A stretch of 59,151 bases of DNA. It comes from Atopomonas hussainii (GTDB lineage Bacteria; Pseudomonadota; Gammaproteobacteria; Pseudomonadales; Pseudomonadaceae). This document shows positions 1 through 8,609 of the stretch, piece by piece. The position numbers and the translations under genes are program-made. The first letter of the stretch is position 1; each line of letters starts with the position of its first letter. The notes under the pieces were generated by a model. The model was not told where the DNA came from and did no database searches. It worked only from the letters and a program-made list of their open reading frames with translations. The stretch covers positions 1 through 59,151 of the forward strand of contig NZ_FOAS01000019.1 of NCBI RefSeq assembly GCF_900109735.1. Reading direction: 5' to 3'.

Positions 1-260
1 ATAGCCTGACTGTCGTAAACCGCATCTTCTGTGCCTTCGTCCGAAAGACCAAAGCACTGCTGCACAACGTACAAGCGAAGCATGCGTGGCAAACCAATGC
101 TGGGACGCCCACGCTTGCCCGTGTTGTCTGCATAGAAGGGGGCAATCTGAGCTTCAAGCAAGGTCCAAGGCGTGAGCTGCTCAAGATCGCTGAGAAATCG
201 ATCGCGGCGTGTCAGCTTTTTCTTGCCGGCATATTCGGCTTCGGAAAAGGTTTTTTGCAT
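1..260 (-). CDS. IS5-family transposase, N-terminal part
   Basis: The visible 86 residues begin MQKTFSEAEYAGKKKLTRRD and continue with a conserved RGRPSIGLPRMLRLYVVQQ stretch, typical of the N-terminal domain of IS5-group DDE transposases of Pseudomonas. The catalytic DDE domain lies outside the window, so whether this copy is functional cannot be judged. The start is the ATG at 258-260, 75 bases inside the terminal repeat. The reading frame is open to the window edge. Confidence 0.85.
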   Translation of the reverse strand, partial: MQKTFSEAEYAGKKKLTRRDRFLSDLEQLTPWTLLEAQIAPFYADNTGKRGRPSIGLPRMLRLYVVQQCFGLSDEGTEDAVYDSQA

Positions 261-335
261 GCGGCTGACTCAGGCGATGGGCTTCCCGCGATTGTGCCAG
301 CCAAGAGAGCTGCTGAGGAATAAATCAGCGTTTCC
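1..335 (-). mobile_element. IS5-family insertion sequence, left-edge partial copy
   Basis: This is the 5' part of an IS5-family element cut off by the window edge. Its outer terminal repeat reads inward on the minus strand as GGAAACGCTGATTTATT, next to CTAG at 336-339. The transposase starts 75 bases further in. The same terminal repeat occurs at 59064 at the other end of the window, which supports the boundary. The element sits inside an esterase gene. The exact end could be one base different (TAG rather than CTAG flank). Confidence 0.85.
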
Positions 336-652
336 CTAGCTATTTGCTCATCAACTAATTGCTGAATGTACACGGCGCACTCGGCTACATCGGCCTGCGC
401 CACTTCGCGCTCGGGGCTGACGGAAACAATGTCGTACCACGCCGGCATTACCCAGCCGCCGTTGATGGTCACGGCACGCTCGGGTGCTTGGGGCAGCAAG
501 CAGCGTAAGGCGATTGTTGCCGGCAGCTGGAGGCTGCTCAGCAGTGGCTCAAAATCGAAGCGGTCCGCACCAAGACCGTGCAGCCAGATCAGACAAGCGT
601 TGGCAGTTGTTGCTGGCTCGATCACTAAGGGTGATGTGTTGAATGCAGACAT
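336..652 (-). pseudogene. Carboxylesterase (alpha/beta hydrolase), truncated by IS5-family insertion
   Basis: The first 105 residues match the small serine carboxylesterase/phospholipase family (EstB-like, about 215-220 residues when intact). LIWLHGLGADRFDF at about 21-34 and the INGGWVMPAWYDI block at 63-75 are diagnostic. The frame then runs into the insertion sequence (RETLIYSS and onward to a stop at 212) and loses the GFSQGG nucleophile and the Asp/His of the triad, so the product should be inactive. The 3' half presumably lies beyond the left IS copy, outside the window. The ATG at 650-652 agrees with the family start. Confidence 0.85.
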
Positions 653-873
653 GTGGCGTGGCCCTTGATTGGCTATGTGCGGTTATTGCGGCGCTGCTTA
701 GGCGGTCAAATTCAGCATTGCGAAAAATGTCTGAAAATGTCGCATGGTTCTAAAAACCTTCCAAAAATGGCCTTTTTCTTCTTGCTGGCTGGGCGTAGGG
801 TATAAAAGTTTAGCCATGGTATTAATGATTTTTGCTTGTGGATCAGTGTGTTAGCAAAGTCATTGAATCGAGG

Positions 874-890
874 TTGGCAGGCTAATTGCC
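874..890 (+). promoter_or_regulatory. Candidate sigma-54 (-24/-12) promoter for aapJQMP
   Basis: The sequence TTGGCAGGCTAATTGCC has GG and GC separated by ten bases and matches the consensus TTGGCACG-N4-TTGCW in most positions. A sigma-54 promoter would fit nitrogen-controlled amino acid uptake. The site lies about 325 bases before the start codon. It also contains a 6-bp inverted repeat (GCAGGC/GCCTGC), so it could be an operator instead. Confidence 0.45.
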
Positions 891-968
891 TGCTACCTAG
901 GCTAAGCAGGTGGACGTGCTCTTACACGAGGGTAAACCACCGGCGATACGAGGGTTGTTGCGCATTGG

Positions 969-987
969 GTAACACTGGGGGTGTTAC
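969..987. repeat. Perfect 7-bp inverted repeat in aapJ leader
   Basis: GTAACAC, five bases, then GTGTTAC. It lies about 80 bases downstream of the candidate sigma-54 site, where it could act as an operator or as a hairpin in the transcript. No binding protein can be named from the sequence. Confidence 0.5.
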
Positions 988-1190
988 AGCTGAGTGGCTT
1001 AGTGGCGTTTTTGTCGCTGGCAATGGGCGCAGCTCTGGTTGTGATCGAGTGCTTGCAGCGTGCTGCAGAAACTCAGTGGTTGTCTTGCCGTTTGCCTACC
1101 CCGGTCTAGACTCCCATGCAGGAATCCATTGCGAACACACCTTTTAGGCCCGCCCCACAAGGGCACGCAGTGGAGCCTTTCTCCATAAAT

Positions 1191-1198
1191 GACAATAA
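1191..1198 (+). promoter_or_regulatory. Candidate Crc/Hfq motif before aapJ
   Basis: GACAATAA matches 7 of 8 positions of the A-rich Crc/Hfq translational-repression motif (AANAANAA). It ends 5 bases before the GGAGG ribosome binding site (1204-1208) of aapJ. Amino acid transporter genes are common targets of this catabolite control system in pseudomonads; the assignment here is inference. Confidence 0.35.
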
Positions 1199-1213
1199 GG
1201 ATTGGAGGTACTA

Positions 1214-2242
1214 ATGAAATTCGCCAAAACGACGTTGGCTGCTCTGGCTGCTGCGGTAACTCTGGGCGTATCCGTCCAGGCGCAGGCAGGTGCCACCCTG
1301 GACGCTATCACGGCTAAGGGTTTCGTTCAGTGCGGTATCAGTGACGGTCTGCCGGGCTTTTCTTACGCAGACTCGAAGGGCCAGTACGTGGGCATGGACG
1401 TTGACGTCTGCCGCGCCGTTGCTGCAGCTCTGTTCGGCGATGCCACTAAGGTGAAATACACCCCGTTGACCGCTAAGGAGCGTTTCACGGCGCTGCAGTC
1501 TGGCGAAGTTGACATGCTGTCGCGTAACACCACTTGGACCAGCTCGCGTGATGCGGCGATGGGCCTGAACTTTGCCGGCGTGAACTACTACGACGGTCAG
1601 GGTTTCTTGGTGAACAAGAAGCTGGGCGTGACCAGTGCTAAGGAACTCGACGGCGCTGCCGTGTGTATCCAAGCCGGTACCACCACTGAGCTGAACTTGG
1701 CCGACTACTTCCGTGCCAACAACATGAAGTACACCCCAATCACTTATGACAAGTCGGACGAAAGCGCCAAGGCGCTGGAAGCTGGCCGTTGCGACGTGCT
1801 GACCTCAGACCAGTCGCAGCTGTATGCACAGCGTATCAAGCTGGCCAAGCCGGATGACTACGTGGTGCTGCCGGAAGTGATTTCCAAAGAACCGCTGGGC
1901 CCCGCTGTGCGTCAAGGCGATGCCGACTGGTTCAACATCGTTAAGTGGACCCTGTTCGCAATGGTTAACGCCGAGGAAATGGGTGTGACCATGAGCAACG
2001 TGGAAGACTTGGCGAAGAGCTCCACCAACCCTGACGTACGTCGTCTGCTGGGTGCCGAAGGTGAGTTCGGTAAAGACCTCAAGCTGCCGAAAGATTGGGC
2101 AGTACAGATCGTTAAACAAGTGGGTAACTACGGCGAGTCCTTTGACCGCAACGTCGGTGCCGGCTCTGAGCTGAAAATTGCTCGCGGTCTGAACGACCTG
2201 TGGAACAAAGGCGGCCTGCAGTACGCTCCGCCGGTCCGCTAA
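1214..2242 (+). CDS. aapJ: General L-amino acid ABC transporter, periplasmic binding protein
   Basis: This 342-residue protein is the periplasmic receptor of the Aap system, which imports a broad range of L-amino acids. It has a classic signal peptide (lysine, then an Ala/Leu/Val core, cut after AQA near residue 25) followed by a family 3 solute-binding fold. The TLDAITAKGFVQCGISDGLPGFSY start of the mature protein is typical of AapJ. I chose the ATG at 1214 over an upstream TTG because GGAGG lies 5 bases before it and the signal peptide starts there. It heads aapJQMP. A strong hairpin directly after the stop probably sets its higher expression relative to the membrane genes. Confidence 0.95.
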   Translation: MKFAKTTLAALAAAVTLGVSVQAQAGATLDAITAKGFVQCGISDGLPGFSYADSKGQYVGMDVDVCRAVAAALFGDATKVKYTPLTAKERFTALQSGEVDMLSRNTTWTSSRDAAMGLNFAGVNYYDGQGFLVNKKLGVTSAKELDGAAVCIQAGTTTELNLADYFRANNMKYTPITYDKSDESAKALEAGRCDVLTSDQSQLYAQRIKLAKPDDYVVLPEVISKEPLGPAVRQGDADWFNIVKWTLFAMVNAEEMGVTMSNVEDLAKSSTNPDVRRLLGAEGEFGKDLKLPKDWAVQIVKQVGNYGESFDRNVGAGSELKIARGLNDLWNKGGLQYAPPVR

Positions 2243-2251
2243 GACCAAGCT

Positions 2252-2284
2252 CACCACTGCCGCCCTTGCGGCAGTGGTGCTTTT
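2252..2284 (+). terminator. Intercistronic hairpin / partial terminator between aapJ and aapQ
   Basis: A perfect 12-bp stem (CACCACTGCCGC / GCGGCAGTGGTG) with a CCTT loop is followed by CTTTT. It starts 10 bases after the aapJ stop. Such hairpins after binding-protein genes either stabilise the upstream mRNA or terminate part of the transcription, giving excess binding protein over permease. Confidence 0.75.
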
Positions 2285-2393
2285 GGGCAGCACGGATGAG
2301 TAGCAACAGCCCAAACACGGTTTGTGTGGTGTTTGGGTCGTTGGCTACGCTGAGTCAGCGCTTCCCTTGGTTTTCTGGTTTTCGAGGGCTGCT

Positions 2394-3578
2394 ATGCAAC
2401 CTAATGCCAATAGCCCGCGTGTGACGGGGTCGCTACTCACCGACCCGAAGTTTCGCGCGTGGATCTTTCAGATACTGGCCGTCATCGCGGTGGTCGCCTT
2501 GGGCTGGTATCTCTTCAATAACACTCAGCACAACTTGCAAAGCCGCGGGATTTCTTCCGGTTTCGGCTTTATGGAGCAAAGTGCCGGGTTCGGGATTCTG
2601 CAATCCCTGATCGATTACACCGAGACAGACAGCTACGGTCGCGTGTTCGTGATCGGCCTGCTGAACACCTTGTTGGTGTCGGTTCTGGGAATTATCTTCG
2701 CTACTTTGCTGGGCTTTTTGTTGGGTGTGGCGCGTTTGTCGCACAACTGGCTGATCAGCAAGCTGGCGACGCTGTATATCGAGATTTTCCGTAATATCCC
2801 GCCGCTGTTGCAGATCTTCTTCTGGTACTTCGCGGTACTGCGCAACGTGCCGGGGCCACGGCAAAGTCTGGATGTGGGCGAGACGGTCTTCCTCAATATT
2901 CGCGGCCTGTACTTGCCATCGCCGACACCGACCGAAGGTTTTTGGGCGGCGCTGGTCGCGTTTTTAGTTGCCGTGGCGATCAGCATCTTTATCGGCATCA
3001 AAGCTAAGCAACGTCGCGAAGCCACTGGCCAGCGCTTCCCGGTGCTGATTACCACCTTGGCACTGGTGTTTGGCTTGCCAGCGGTGGTGGGGCTGATCTT
3101 TGGCAACCCGTTTATTTGGGAAATACCAGAGCTGAAAGGCTTTAACTTCCAAGGCGGGTTTGTGGTGATTCCTGAGTTGGTGGCGCTGACCATGGCGCTG
3201 TCGATCTACACCGCCGCCTTTATTGCCGAAATCGTTCGCGCGGGGATTATGTCCGTGAGTCACGGGCAAACCGAAGCGGCCGATTCGCTGGGGCTGCGCA
3301 AGGGCATCACCCTGCGTTTGGTGATCATTCCGCAGGCGCTGCGGGTGATTATTCCGCCGCTAACCAGCCAGTATTTGAACTTGGCGAAAAACTCGTCACT
3401 GGCGGCGGCCATTGGCTACCCCGACTTGGTGTCGCTGTTTGCCGGTACGGTGCTTAACCAAACCGGTCAGGCGATTGAAACCATCTCCATCACCATGAGC
3501 GTGTATCTGGCGATCAGCTTGGCGATTTCGCTGCTGATGAACTGGTACAACAAGCGCATGGCGTTGGTCGAGCGCTAA
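2394..3578 (+). CDS. aapQ: General L-amino acid ABC transporter, permease
   Basis: This 394-residue inner-membrane protein is one of the two permeases of the Aap transporter. It opens with a hydrophobic segment (IFQILAVIAVVALGWYLF) and the NTQHNLQSRGISSGFGF block typical of AapQ. The C-terminal half carries the binding-protein-dependent permease domain with its EAADSLGLRKG coupling loop, which contacts AapP. I chose the ATG at 2394: upstream in-frame starts would add a non-homologous extension, and a GAGG lies 7 bases before this start. It is followed 9 bases later by aapM. Confidence 0.93.
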   Translation: MQPNANSPRVTGSLLTDPKFRAWIFQILAVIAVVALGWYLFNNTQHNLQSRGISSGFGFMEQSAGFGILQSLIDYTETDSYGRVFVIGLLNTLLVSVLGIIFATLLGFLLGVARLSHNWLISKLATLYIEIFRNIPPLLQIFFWYFAVLRNVPGPRQSLDVGETVFLNIRGLYLPSPTPTEGFWAALVAFLVAVAISIFIGIKAKQRREATGQRFPVLITTLALVFGLPAVVGLIFGNPFIWEIPELKGFNFQGGFVVIPELVALTMALSIYTAAFIAEIVRAGIMSVSHGQTEAADSLGLRKGITLRLVIIPQALRVIIPPLTSQYLNLAKNSSLAAAIGYPDLVSLFAGTVLNQTGQAIETISITMSVYLAISLAISLLMNWYNKRMALVER

Positions 3579-3587
3579 GGGGGCAGC

Positions 3588-4682
3588 ATGCAAACTCATA
3601 CCTTTAAGCCCGACCAGCCACCGCCAAGCATGTCGGTCGGTGTTGTGGCGTGGCTGCGTAGTAACTTGTTTTCCAACTGGTTTAACAGCCTGCTGACCTT
3701 GTTCGCGTTGTACTTGATTTGGCTGATGGTGCCGCCGGCACTGCAGTGGTCATTGTTCGATGCCAACTGGGTAGGTACGAGCCGTACCGACTGCACCGCC
3801 GATGGCGCGTGCTGGGTGTTTGTCAAAGAACACTTGGCGCAGTTTATGTACGGCTTCTACCCCGAACAGCTGCGCTGGCGGGTGGATTTAACCGCATGGG
3901 CGGCCATCATCGGTGCTGCGCCGCTGTTTATTCCGGTGATGCCGCGTAAAGCGCTGTATGGCGCCGCTTACTTGGTGATCTTCCCGCTGTTGGCCTTCTG
4001 GCTGATGTACGGCGGTTTTGGTCTCGATATCGTTGAGACCAGCCAGTGGGGCGGCTTGATGCTGACCTTAGTGATTGCCGTGGTGGGTATCTCCGGCGCG
4101 ATGCCGTTGGGTATCTTGCTGGCGCTGGGGCGTCGCTCGGACATGCCAGCGATCCGCGTGCTGTGCGTGACCTTCATCGAGTTCTGGCGCGGTGTGCCGT
4201 TGATTACCGTGCTGTTCATGTCCTCGGTGATGCTGCCGTTCTTCCTGCCCGAGGGCATGAGCTTCGATAAGCTGCTGCGCGCGCTAATCGGCATCATCTT
4301 GTTCCAGTCGGCCTATATGGCTGAGGTGGTGCGCGGTGGTTTGCAGGCCATCCCCAAAGGCCAGTACGAAGCCGCCGCTGCGGTGGGCTTAGGTTACTGG
4401 CGCATGATGGGCTTGGTGATTCTGCCGCAGGCGCTGAAGCTGGTAATTCCCGGCATCGTGAACACCTTTATTGCGCTGTTTAAAGACACCAGTCTGGTCA
4501 TCATCATTGGTCTTTTTGACCTGTTCACCATCATCCACCAAGCCACGGTTAACCCCGAATGGCTGGGCTTCGCGGTCGAAGGCTACGTGTTTGCCGCGTT
4601 GGTGTTCTGGATTTTCTGTTTTGGCATGTCCCGCTACAGCATGCACCTTGAGCGCAAGCTGCATACCGGGCACAAGCGTTAG
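3588..4682 (+). CDS. aapM: General L-amino acid ABC transporter, permease
   Basis: This is the second permease of the Aap importer (364 residues). An N-terminal membrane segment is followed by a large periplasmic loop containing four acidic/Cys-rich turns ([13 protein letters not shown]), then the transporter domain with the [14 protein letters not shown] loop that docks on the ATPase. AapQ and AapM form the heterodimeric channel. The gene begins 9 bases after aapQ and ends 11 bases before aapP, as in a single operon. Confidence 0.93.
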   Translation: MQTHTFKPDQPPPSMSVGVVAWLRSNLFSNWFNSLLTLFALYLIWLMVPPALQWSLFDANWVGTSRTDCTADGACWVFVKEHLAQFMYGFYPEQLRWRVDLTAWAAIIGAAPLFIPVMPRKALYGAAYLVIFPLLAFWLMYGGFGLDIVETSQWGGLMLTLVIAVVGISGAMPLGILLALGRRSDMPAIRVLCVTFIEFWRGVPLITVLFMSSVMLPFFLPEGMSFDKLLRALIGIILFQSAYMAEVVRGGLQAIPKGQYEAAAAVGLGYWRMMGLVILPQALKLVIPGIVNTFIALFKDTSLVIIIGLFDLFTIIHQATVNPEWLGFAVEGYVFAALVFWIFCFGMSRYSMHLERKLHTGHKR

Positions 4683-4693
4683 GAGTCGGTCGT

Positions 4694-5455
4694 ATGAGTG
4701 AAGCCGAGAAGAAGCAACAACAAGAACCTGCCATCATCATGCAGGGCGTCAACAAGTGGTACGGCCAGTTCCATGTGCTGAAAGACATCAATCTGCAAGT
4801 ACAGCCGGGCGAGCGTATCGTTTTGTGCGGCCCGTCGGGCTCAGGTAAGTCGACCACCATTCGCTGCCTCAACCGTTTGGAAGAGCACCAGCAAGGCCGC
4901 ATTGTGGTCGATGGTGTCGAGCTGACCTCTGACTTAAAGCAGATCGAAGCCATCCGCCGCGAAGTGGGCATGGTGTTCCAGCACTTCAACTTGTTCCCGC
5001 ACTTAACCGTGCTGCAAAACTGCACGCTGGCGCCGATGTGGGTGCGCAAGATGCCCAAGCGCAAGGCCGAAGAAGTGGCCATGCATTTCTTGGAGCGCGT
5101 GCGCATTCCAGAGCAGGCGCATAAGTACCCAGGGCAGTTGTCCGGTGGTCAGCAGCAGCGTGTGGCGATTGCCCGTGCGCTGTGCATGAAGCCAAAAATC
5201 ATGCTGTTCGACGAACCTACCTCAGCGCTAGACCCTGAGATGGTCAAAGAAGTACTCGATACCATGATCGAGTTGGCTGAAAGCGGCATGACCATGCTCT
5301 GCGTAACCCACGAAATGGGCTTTGCCCGTACCGTGGCGAACCGCGTGATCTTTATGGACCGTGGCGAGATTATCGAGCAGGCAGAGCCCAATACCTTCTT
5401 CGATAACCCGCAAAACGAGCGGACTAAGTTGTTCTTAGGGCAAATCTTGCACTAA
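4694..5455 (+). CDS. aapP: General L-amino acid ABC transporter, ATP-binding protein
   Basis: This 253-residue cytoplasmic ATPase powers the Aap importer. The Walker A motif GPSGSGKST is at 46-54, the signature LSGGQQQR at 149-156 and the Walker B with D-loop ([10 protein letters not shown]) at about 171-180, with the switch His in CVTHEMGF. It belongs to the polar amino acid subfamily of ABC ATPases. The start is an ATG preceded by AGGAGT. It is the last gene of aapJQMP and is followed by a strong bidirectional terminator. Confidence 0.95.
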   Translation: MSEAEKKQQQEPAIIMQGVNKWYGQFHVLKDINLQVQPGERIVLCGPSGSGKSTTIRCLNRLEEHQQGRIVVDGVELTSDLKQIEAIRREVGMVFQHFNLFPHLTVLQNCTLAPMWVRKMPKRKAEEVAMHFLERVRIPEQAHKYPGQLSGGQQQRVAIARALCMKPKIMLFDEPTSALDPEMVKEVLDTMIELAESGMTMLCVTHEMGFARTVANRVIFMDRGEIIEQAEPNTFFDNPQNERTKLFLGQILH

Positions 5456-5477
5456 GAATTTAGCCCTTTGCTGAAAC

Positions 5478-5510
5478 AAAAAGCCCCGCTGCGATCCAGC
5501 GGGGCTTTTT
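5478..5510. terminator. Bidirectional rho-independent terminator, aapP/algW
   Basis: The stem AAAAGCCCCGCTG / CAGCGGGGCTTTTT has a short loop and runs of A and T on the two sides. It can serve both converging genes, aapP on plus and algW on minus. Confidence 0.9.
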
Positions 5511-5534
5511 ATTGGTTGTGTATTTAAGTCGGCT

Positions 5535-6668
5535 TTAGCCGCGCTTAATTTGCGGCCGCACACCTATGGTGATCGGCACTTGCAGGGCTTGGCCATGCCG
5601 TTGCAGGGTGAGTTCCAGCACATCGCCGGGTTGGCTGCGGGCGATCTGGTTCATGGCTTTTTGCTCGTCGGTCACGGTTTTACCGGCAATCTTAAGCAGT
5701 ACATCGCCGGGTTGGATGCCGGCTTGCGCCGCCGGGCTGCCGCGATAAATGCCAGCCACCACCACGCCGGTGGCTTGCTCAAGGCCAAAGGATTCGGCCA
5801 GCTCAGGTGTCAATGGCTGTACTTCGATACCCAGCCAGCCGCGAATCACTCGGCCGTTTTCGATGATCGACTCCATCACCGACAACGCCAGCTTAGTGGG
5901 GATGGCAAAGCCAATGCCCTGTGAGCCGCCGCTCTTACTGAAAATCGCCGTGTTAATGCCGATTAAATTGCCGTAGGCATCCACCAGCGCACCGCCGGAG
6001 TTGCCGGGGTTAATCGCCGCGTCGGTCTGAATAAAGTCTTCGTAGGTGTTTAGCCCCAGCTGGTGGCGGCCGGTGGCGCTGATAATGCCCATGGTCACGG
6101 TTTGCCCCACGCTAAACGGGTTGCCGATGGCTAAGGCGACATCGCCAATACGAATTTGGTCGGACTGACCGAGCGTCATGCTGGGGAGGTTATCAAGCTC
6201 GACTTGCAGCACGGCTAAGTCAGTTTCGGGGTCGCTGCCAATTAAGCGCGCCACGGTTTCGCGGCCATCGCGCAGGGCGACCACTATCTGCTCGGCGCCA
6301 GCAATCACATGGTTATTGGTCAGGATATGGCCTTGCGCGCTCATGATCACGCCGCTGCCGAGGCTCGACTCCAAGCGTTTTTGCTGCGAGGGGTTGTTAT
6401 CGAACAGCTCTTGCAGCGGGGTTAAATTGCGCTGCGATGCAGTGACCAACTTGGTGGTGTATAGGTTGACCACCGCCGGTGCGGCTTGCTCAACCGCTTG
6501 GGCGTAACTGGTGGGGGCGCTTTGCAGGGCAGTCCAAGGATTAACTTGGCGTACCTCAACGGTATTGCTGTCGGTGTGCGCGGTTTGCGGCAGGTAATGG
6601 CTGATTAACAACGCAGCGAGTACGCCGCACACAGTGGGCCAGGCGAGCGCCTTGAGCATGGATTTCAT
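5535..6668 (-). CDS. algW: Periplasmic serine protease AlgW (DegS/HtrA family)
   Basis: This 377-residue HtrA-type protease is anchored in the inner membrane by one N-terminal segment (about 8-24). The catalytic triad is visible as His120 (LTNNHVIAG), Asp150 (SDPETDLAVLQ) and Ser224 (NPGNSGG). A single C-terminal PDZ domain covers roughly 275-370. One PDZ domain and a membrane anchor mark the DegS/AlgW type. In Pseudomonas this protease cleaves the anti-sigma factor MucA in response to misfolded outer-membrane proteins and so releases AlgU. I chose the ATG at 6668, with AGGAC upstream; upstream in-frame starts lack homology. The gene is divergent from the NIF3-like gene. Confidence 0.93.
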   Translation of the reverse strand: MKSMLKALAWPTVCGVLAALLISHYLPQTAHTDSNTVEVRQVNPWTALQSAPTSYAQAVEQAAPAVVNLYTTKLVTASQRNLTPLQELFDNNPSQQKRLESSLGSGVIMSAQGHILTNNHVIAGAEQIVVALRDGRETVARLIGSDPETDLAVLQVELDNLPSMTLGQSDQIRIGDVALAIGNPFSVGQTVTMGIISATGRHQLGLNTYEDFIQTDAAINPGNSGGALVDAYGNLIGINTAIFSKSGGSQGIGFAIPTKLALSVMESIIENGRVIRGWLGIEVQPLTPELAESFGLEQATGVVVAGIYRGSPAAQAGIQPGDVLLKIAGKTVTDEQKAMNQIARSQPGDVLELTLQRHGQALQVPITIGVRPQIKRG

Positions 6669-6780
6669 GCGAGGTCCTTGGGCTTGTCGGGCTGAGGGAT
6701 GGCCTTTAAGGTGGCGGCCATTATACGGATTAATTATGGCGCGCGCGTTTTGTCGCGTCACAGACACACGAGGATTCGCC

Positions 6781-7539
6781 ATGGCCATCGCCCTCAGCCA
6801 ACTCATTGCCGAAACCGATCAGCTGCTTGATGCGGCGCGCTTCAACGACTATTGCCCCAATGGTTTGCAGGTAGAAGGGCGGCCGTATGTGAGCAAGATT
6901 GTCTCGGGTGTCACCGCCAGCCAAGCCTTGGTGGATGCCGCCATTGAGGCCGAGGCCGATGTGCTGTTGGTCCATCACGGCTATTTCTGGAAAGGCGAAA
7001 ACCCCTGCGTGACCGGCATGAAACAGCGCCGTTTAAAGGCCCTGCTAGACAACGACATTAGCTTAGTGGCTTACCACCTACCGCTGGATGTGCATGCCGA
7101 GCTAGGCAACAACGTGCAGTTGGCCAAGCGCCTAGGTTGGAGCATTGAAGGCGGGCTGGAGGCCGATAACCCGCGCTCAGTCGGTTTGGTGGGCGCACCG
7201 GCGCAAGTGCAAACCCCGCAGGAGTTGGCTGCGCAGTTAGCTCTGGCGCTGGGCCGTGAGCCCTTGTTGATTGCCGGCAGCCAACCGGTTCGCCGTTTAG
7301 CGTGGTGCACCGGCGCCGCGCAGGGTTACATCGACAAAGCTTTGGCCGCCGGGGTAGATGCCTTTATTACCGGCGAGGTGTCGGAGCCCACCGTGCACTT
7401 TGCCCGCGAGAACGACATCACCTTTATTGCTGCTGGCCATCACGCCACCGAGCGCTACGGCGTGCAGGCCTTGGGTGAGTACTTGGCACGCCACTTTGCC
7501 ATTGCGCATGAGTTTATTGATTGCGCTAACCCGGTGTGA
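6781..7539 (+). CDS. NIF3-like (DUF34) dinuclear metal protein
   Basis: This 252-residue protein belongs to the NIF3/YbgI family, conserved cytoplasmic proteins with two bound metals that form hexameric toroids. YbgI-type members have been described as GTP cyclohydrolase I type 2-like, but the function is not settled. Metal-binding histidines appear in LLVHHGYFWKG (about 64-74) and near the C-terminus in AAGHHATERYG. The length fits the short bacterial form without the inserted domain. The ATG at 6781 follows GAGGATTCGCC, and homology starts there. The position between algW and cysD is a conserved Pseudomonas arrangement. Confidence 0.9.
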   Translation: MAIALSQLIAETDQLLDAARFNDYCPNGLQVEGRPYVSKIVSGVTASQALVDAAIEAEADVLLVHHGYFWKGENPCVTGMKQRRLKALLDNDISLVAYHLPLDVHAELGNNVQLAKRLGWSIEGGLEADNPRSVGLVGAPAQVQTPQELAAQLALALGREPLLIAGSQPVRRLAWCTGAAQGYIDKALAAGVDAFITGEVSEPTVHFARENDITFIAAGHHATERYGVQALGEYLARHFAIAHEFIDCANPV

Positions 7540-7679
7540 TCTTGGGGTTATGCCTAGGCTATATCTTGATAGCTTTTTGATCTAAAAACCGATCTTATTA
7601 GAAGAAACAGCCTGTGTTAGAGTGCGCAGCACACTGGCACCGGCGTGCCTGCTTTATTCGCTTGCTTAACGAGAAGGCC

Positions 7680-8597
7680 ATGGTCGACAAACTGACGCAC
7701 CTCAAAGAGCTGGAAGCCGAAAGTATCCACATCATTCGTGAAGTGGCGGCTGAGTTCGATAACCCCGTGATGCTGTATTCCATCGGTAAAGATTCGGCGG
7801 TGATGCTGCATCTGGCGAAGAAAGCCTTCTTCCCCGGCAAGCTGCCGTTCCCGGTGCTGCACGTGGATACGCGCTGGAAATTCCAAGAGATGTATCAGTT
7901 CCGCTCACGCATGGCTGAGGAAATGGACCTCGACCTGCTGGTGCACATCAACCCCGATGGCGTCGCGCAGGACATGAACCCCTTCACCTACGGCAGTGCC
8001 AAGCACACCGACGTGATGAAGACCGAAGGCTTAAAGCAAGCGCTGGATAAATACGGCTTCGACGCCGCCTTTGGTGGCGCGCGCCGCGATGAAGAAAAAT
8101 CCCGCGCTAAAGAGCGTGTGTACTCGTTCCGCGACAGCAAGCACCGTTGGGACCCAAAAAACCAGCGCCCCGAGCTGTGGAATGTGTACAACGGCAAGGT
8201 CAAGAAGGGCGAGTCGATCCGCGTGTTCCCGCTCTCCAACTGGACCGAACTGGACATCTGGCAATACATCTACCTCGAAGGCATTCCGATTGTGCCTCTG
8301 TACTACGCCGCCGAGCGCGAAGTGATCGAGAAGAACGGCACGCTGATCATGATCGACGACGAGCGCATTCTTGAGCACCTGTCGGACGAAGAAAAAGCCC
8401 GTATTACCAAGAAGATGGTGCGTTTCCGTACGCTGGGTTGCTACCCGCTGACCGGCGCGGTGGAGTCCACCGCCACCACACTGCCGGAGATTATTCAGGA
8501 GATGCTCCTGACCCGTACCTCCGAACGTCAGGGCCGGGTGATCGACCACGATGCCGCCGGCTCGATGGAAGAGAAAAAGCGCCAAGGTTACTTCTAA
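7680..8597 (+). CDS. cysD: Sulfate adenylyltransferase subunit 2
   Basis: CysD (305 residues) is the catalytic subunit of ATP sulfurylase. With CysN it makes adenosine 5'-phosphosulfate from sulfate and ATP, the first step of assimilatory sulfate reduction. The PP-loop motif appears as [10 protein letters not shown] at about 34-43. The family blocks [26 protein letters not shown] and the C-terminal [11 protein letters not shown] are all present. The ATG at 7680 gives the normal length; an upstream in-frame TTG has no homology. It is 12 bases ahead of cysNC. The cysteine regulator CysB, encoded in this window at 38.6 kb, is its expected activator; no CysB site could be defined by eye. Confidence 0.96.
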   Translation: MVDKLTHLKELEAESIHIIREVAAEFDNPVMLYSIGKDSAVMLHLAKKAFFPGKLPFPVLHVDTRWKFQEMYQFRSRMAEEMDLDLLVHINPDGVAQDMNPFTYGSAKHTDVMKTEGLKQALDKYGFDAAFGGARRDEEKSRAKERVYSFRDSKHRWDPKNQRPELWNVYNGKVKKGESIRVFPLSNWTELDIWQYIYLEGIPIVPLYYAAEREVIEKNGTLIMIDDERILEHLSDEEKARITKKMVRFRTLGCYPLTGAVESTATTLPEIIQEMLLTRTSERQGRVIDHDAAGSMEEKKRQGYF

Positions 8598-8609
8598 GGA
8601 TTTCGCACC

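Larger units (their letters stand above)
653..1213. other. Long intergenic region / leader upstream of aapJ
   Basis: There is no convincing gene in these 561 bases. It holds a candidate sigma-54 promoter (874-890), a perfect inverted repeat (969-987) and an A-rich GACAATAA motif (1191-1198) just before the aapJ ribosome binding site. A 103-codon open frame at 836-1147 has no recognisable product and is probably chance. If the sigma-54 site is real, the aapJ leader is about 310 nt long. Confidence 0.6.

Noticed and set aside
836-1147. 103-codon open frame before aapJ
   Set aside because: No recognisable domain, no ribosome binding site, and it covers promoter-like and palindromic sequence; more likely an untranslated leader.
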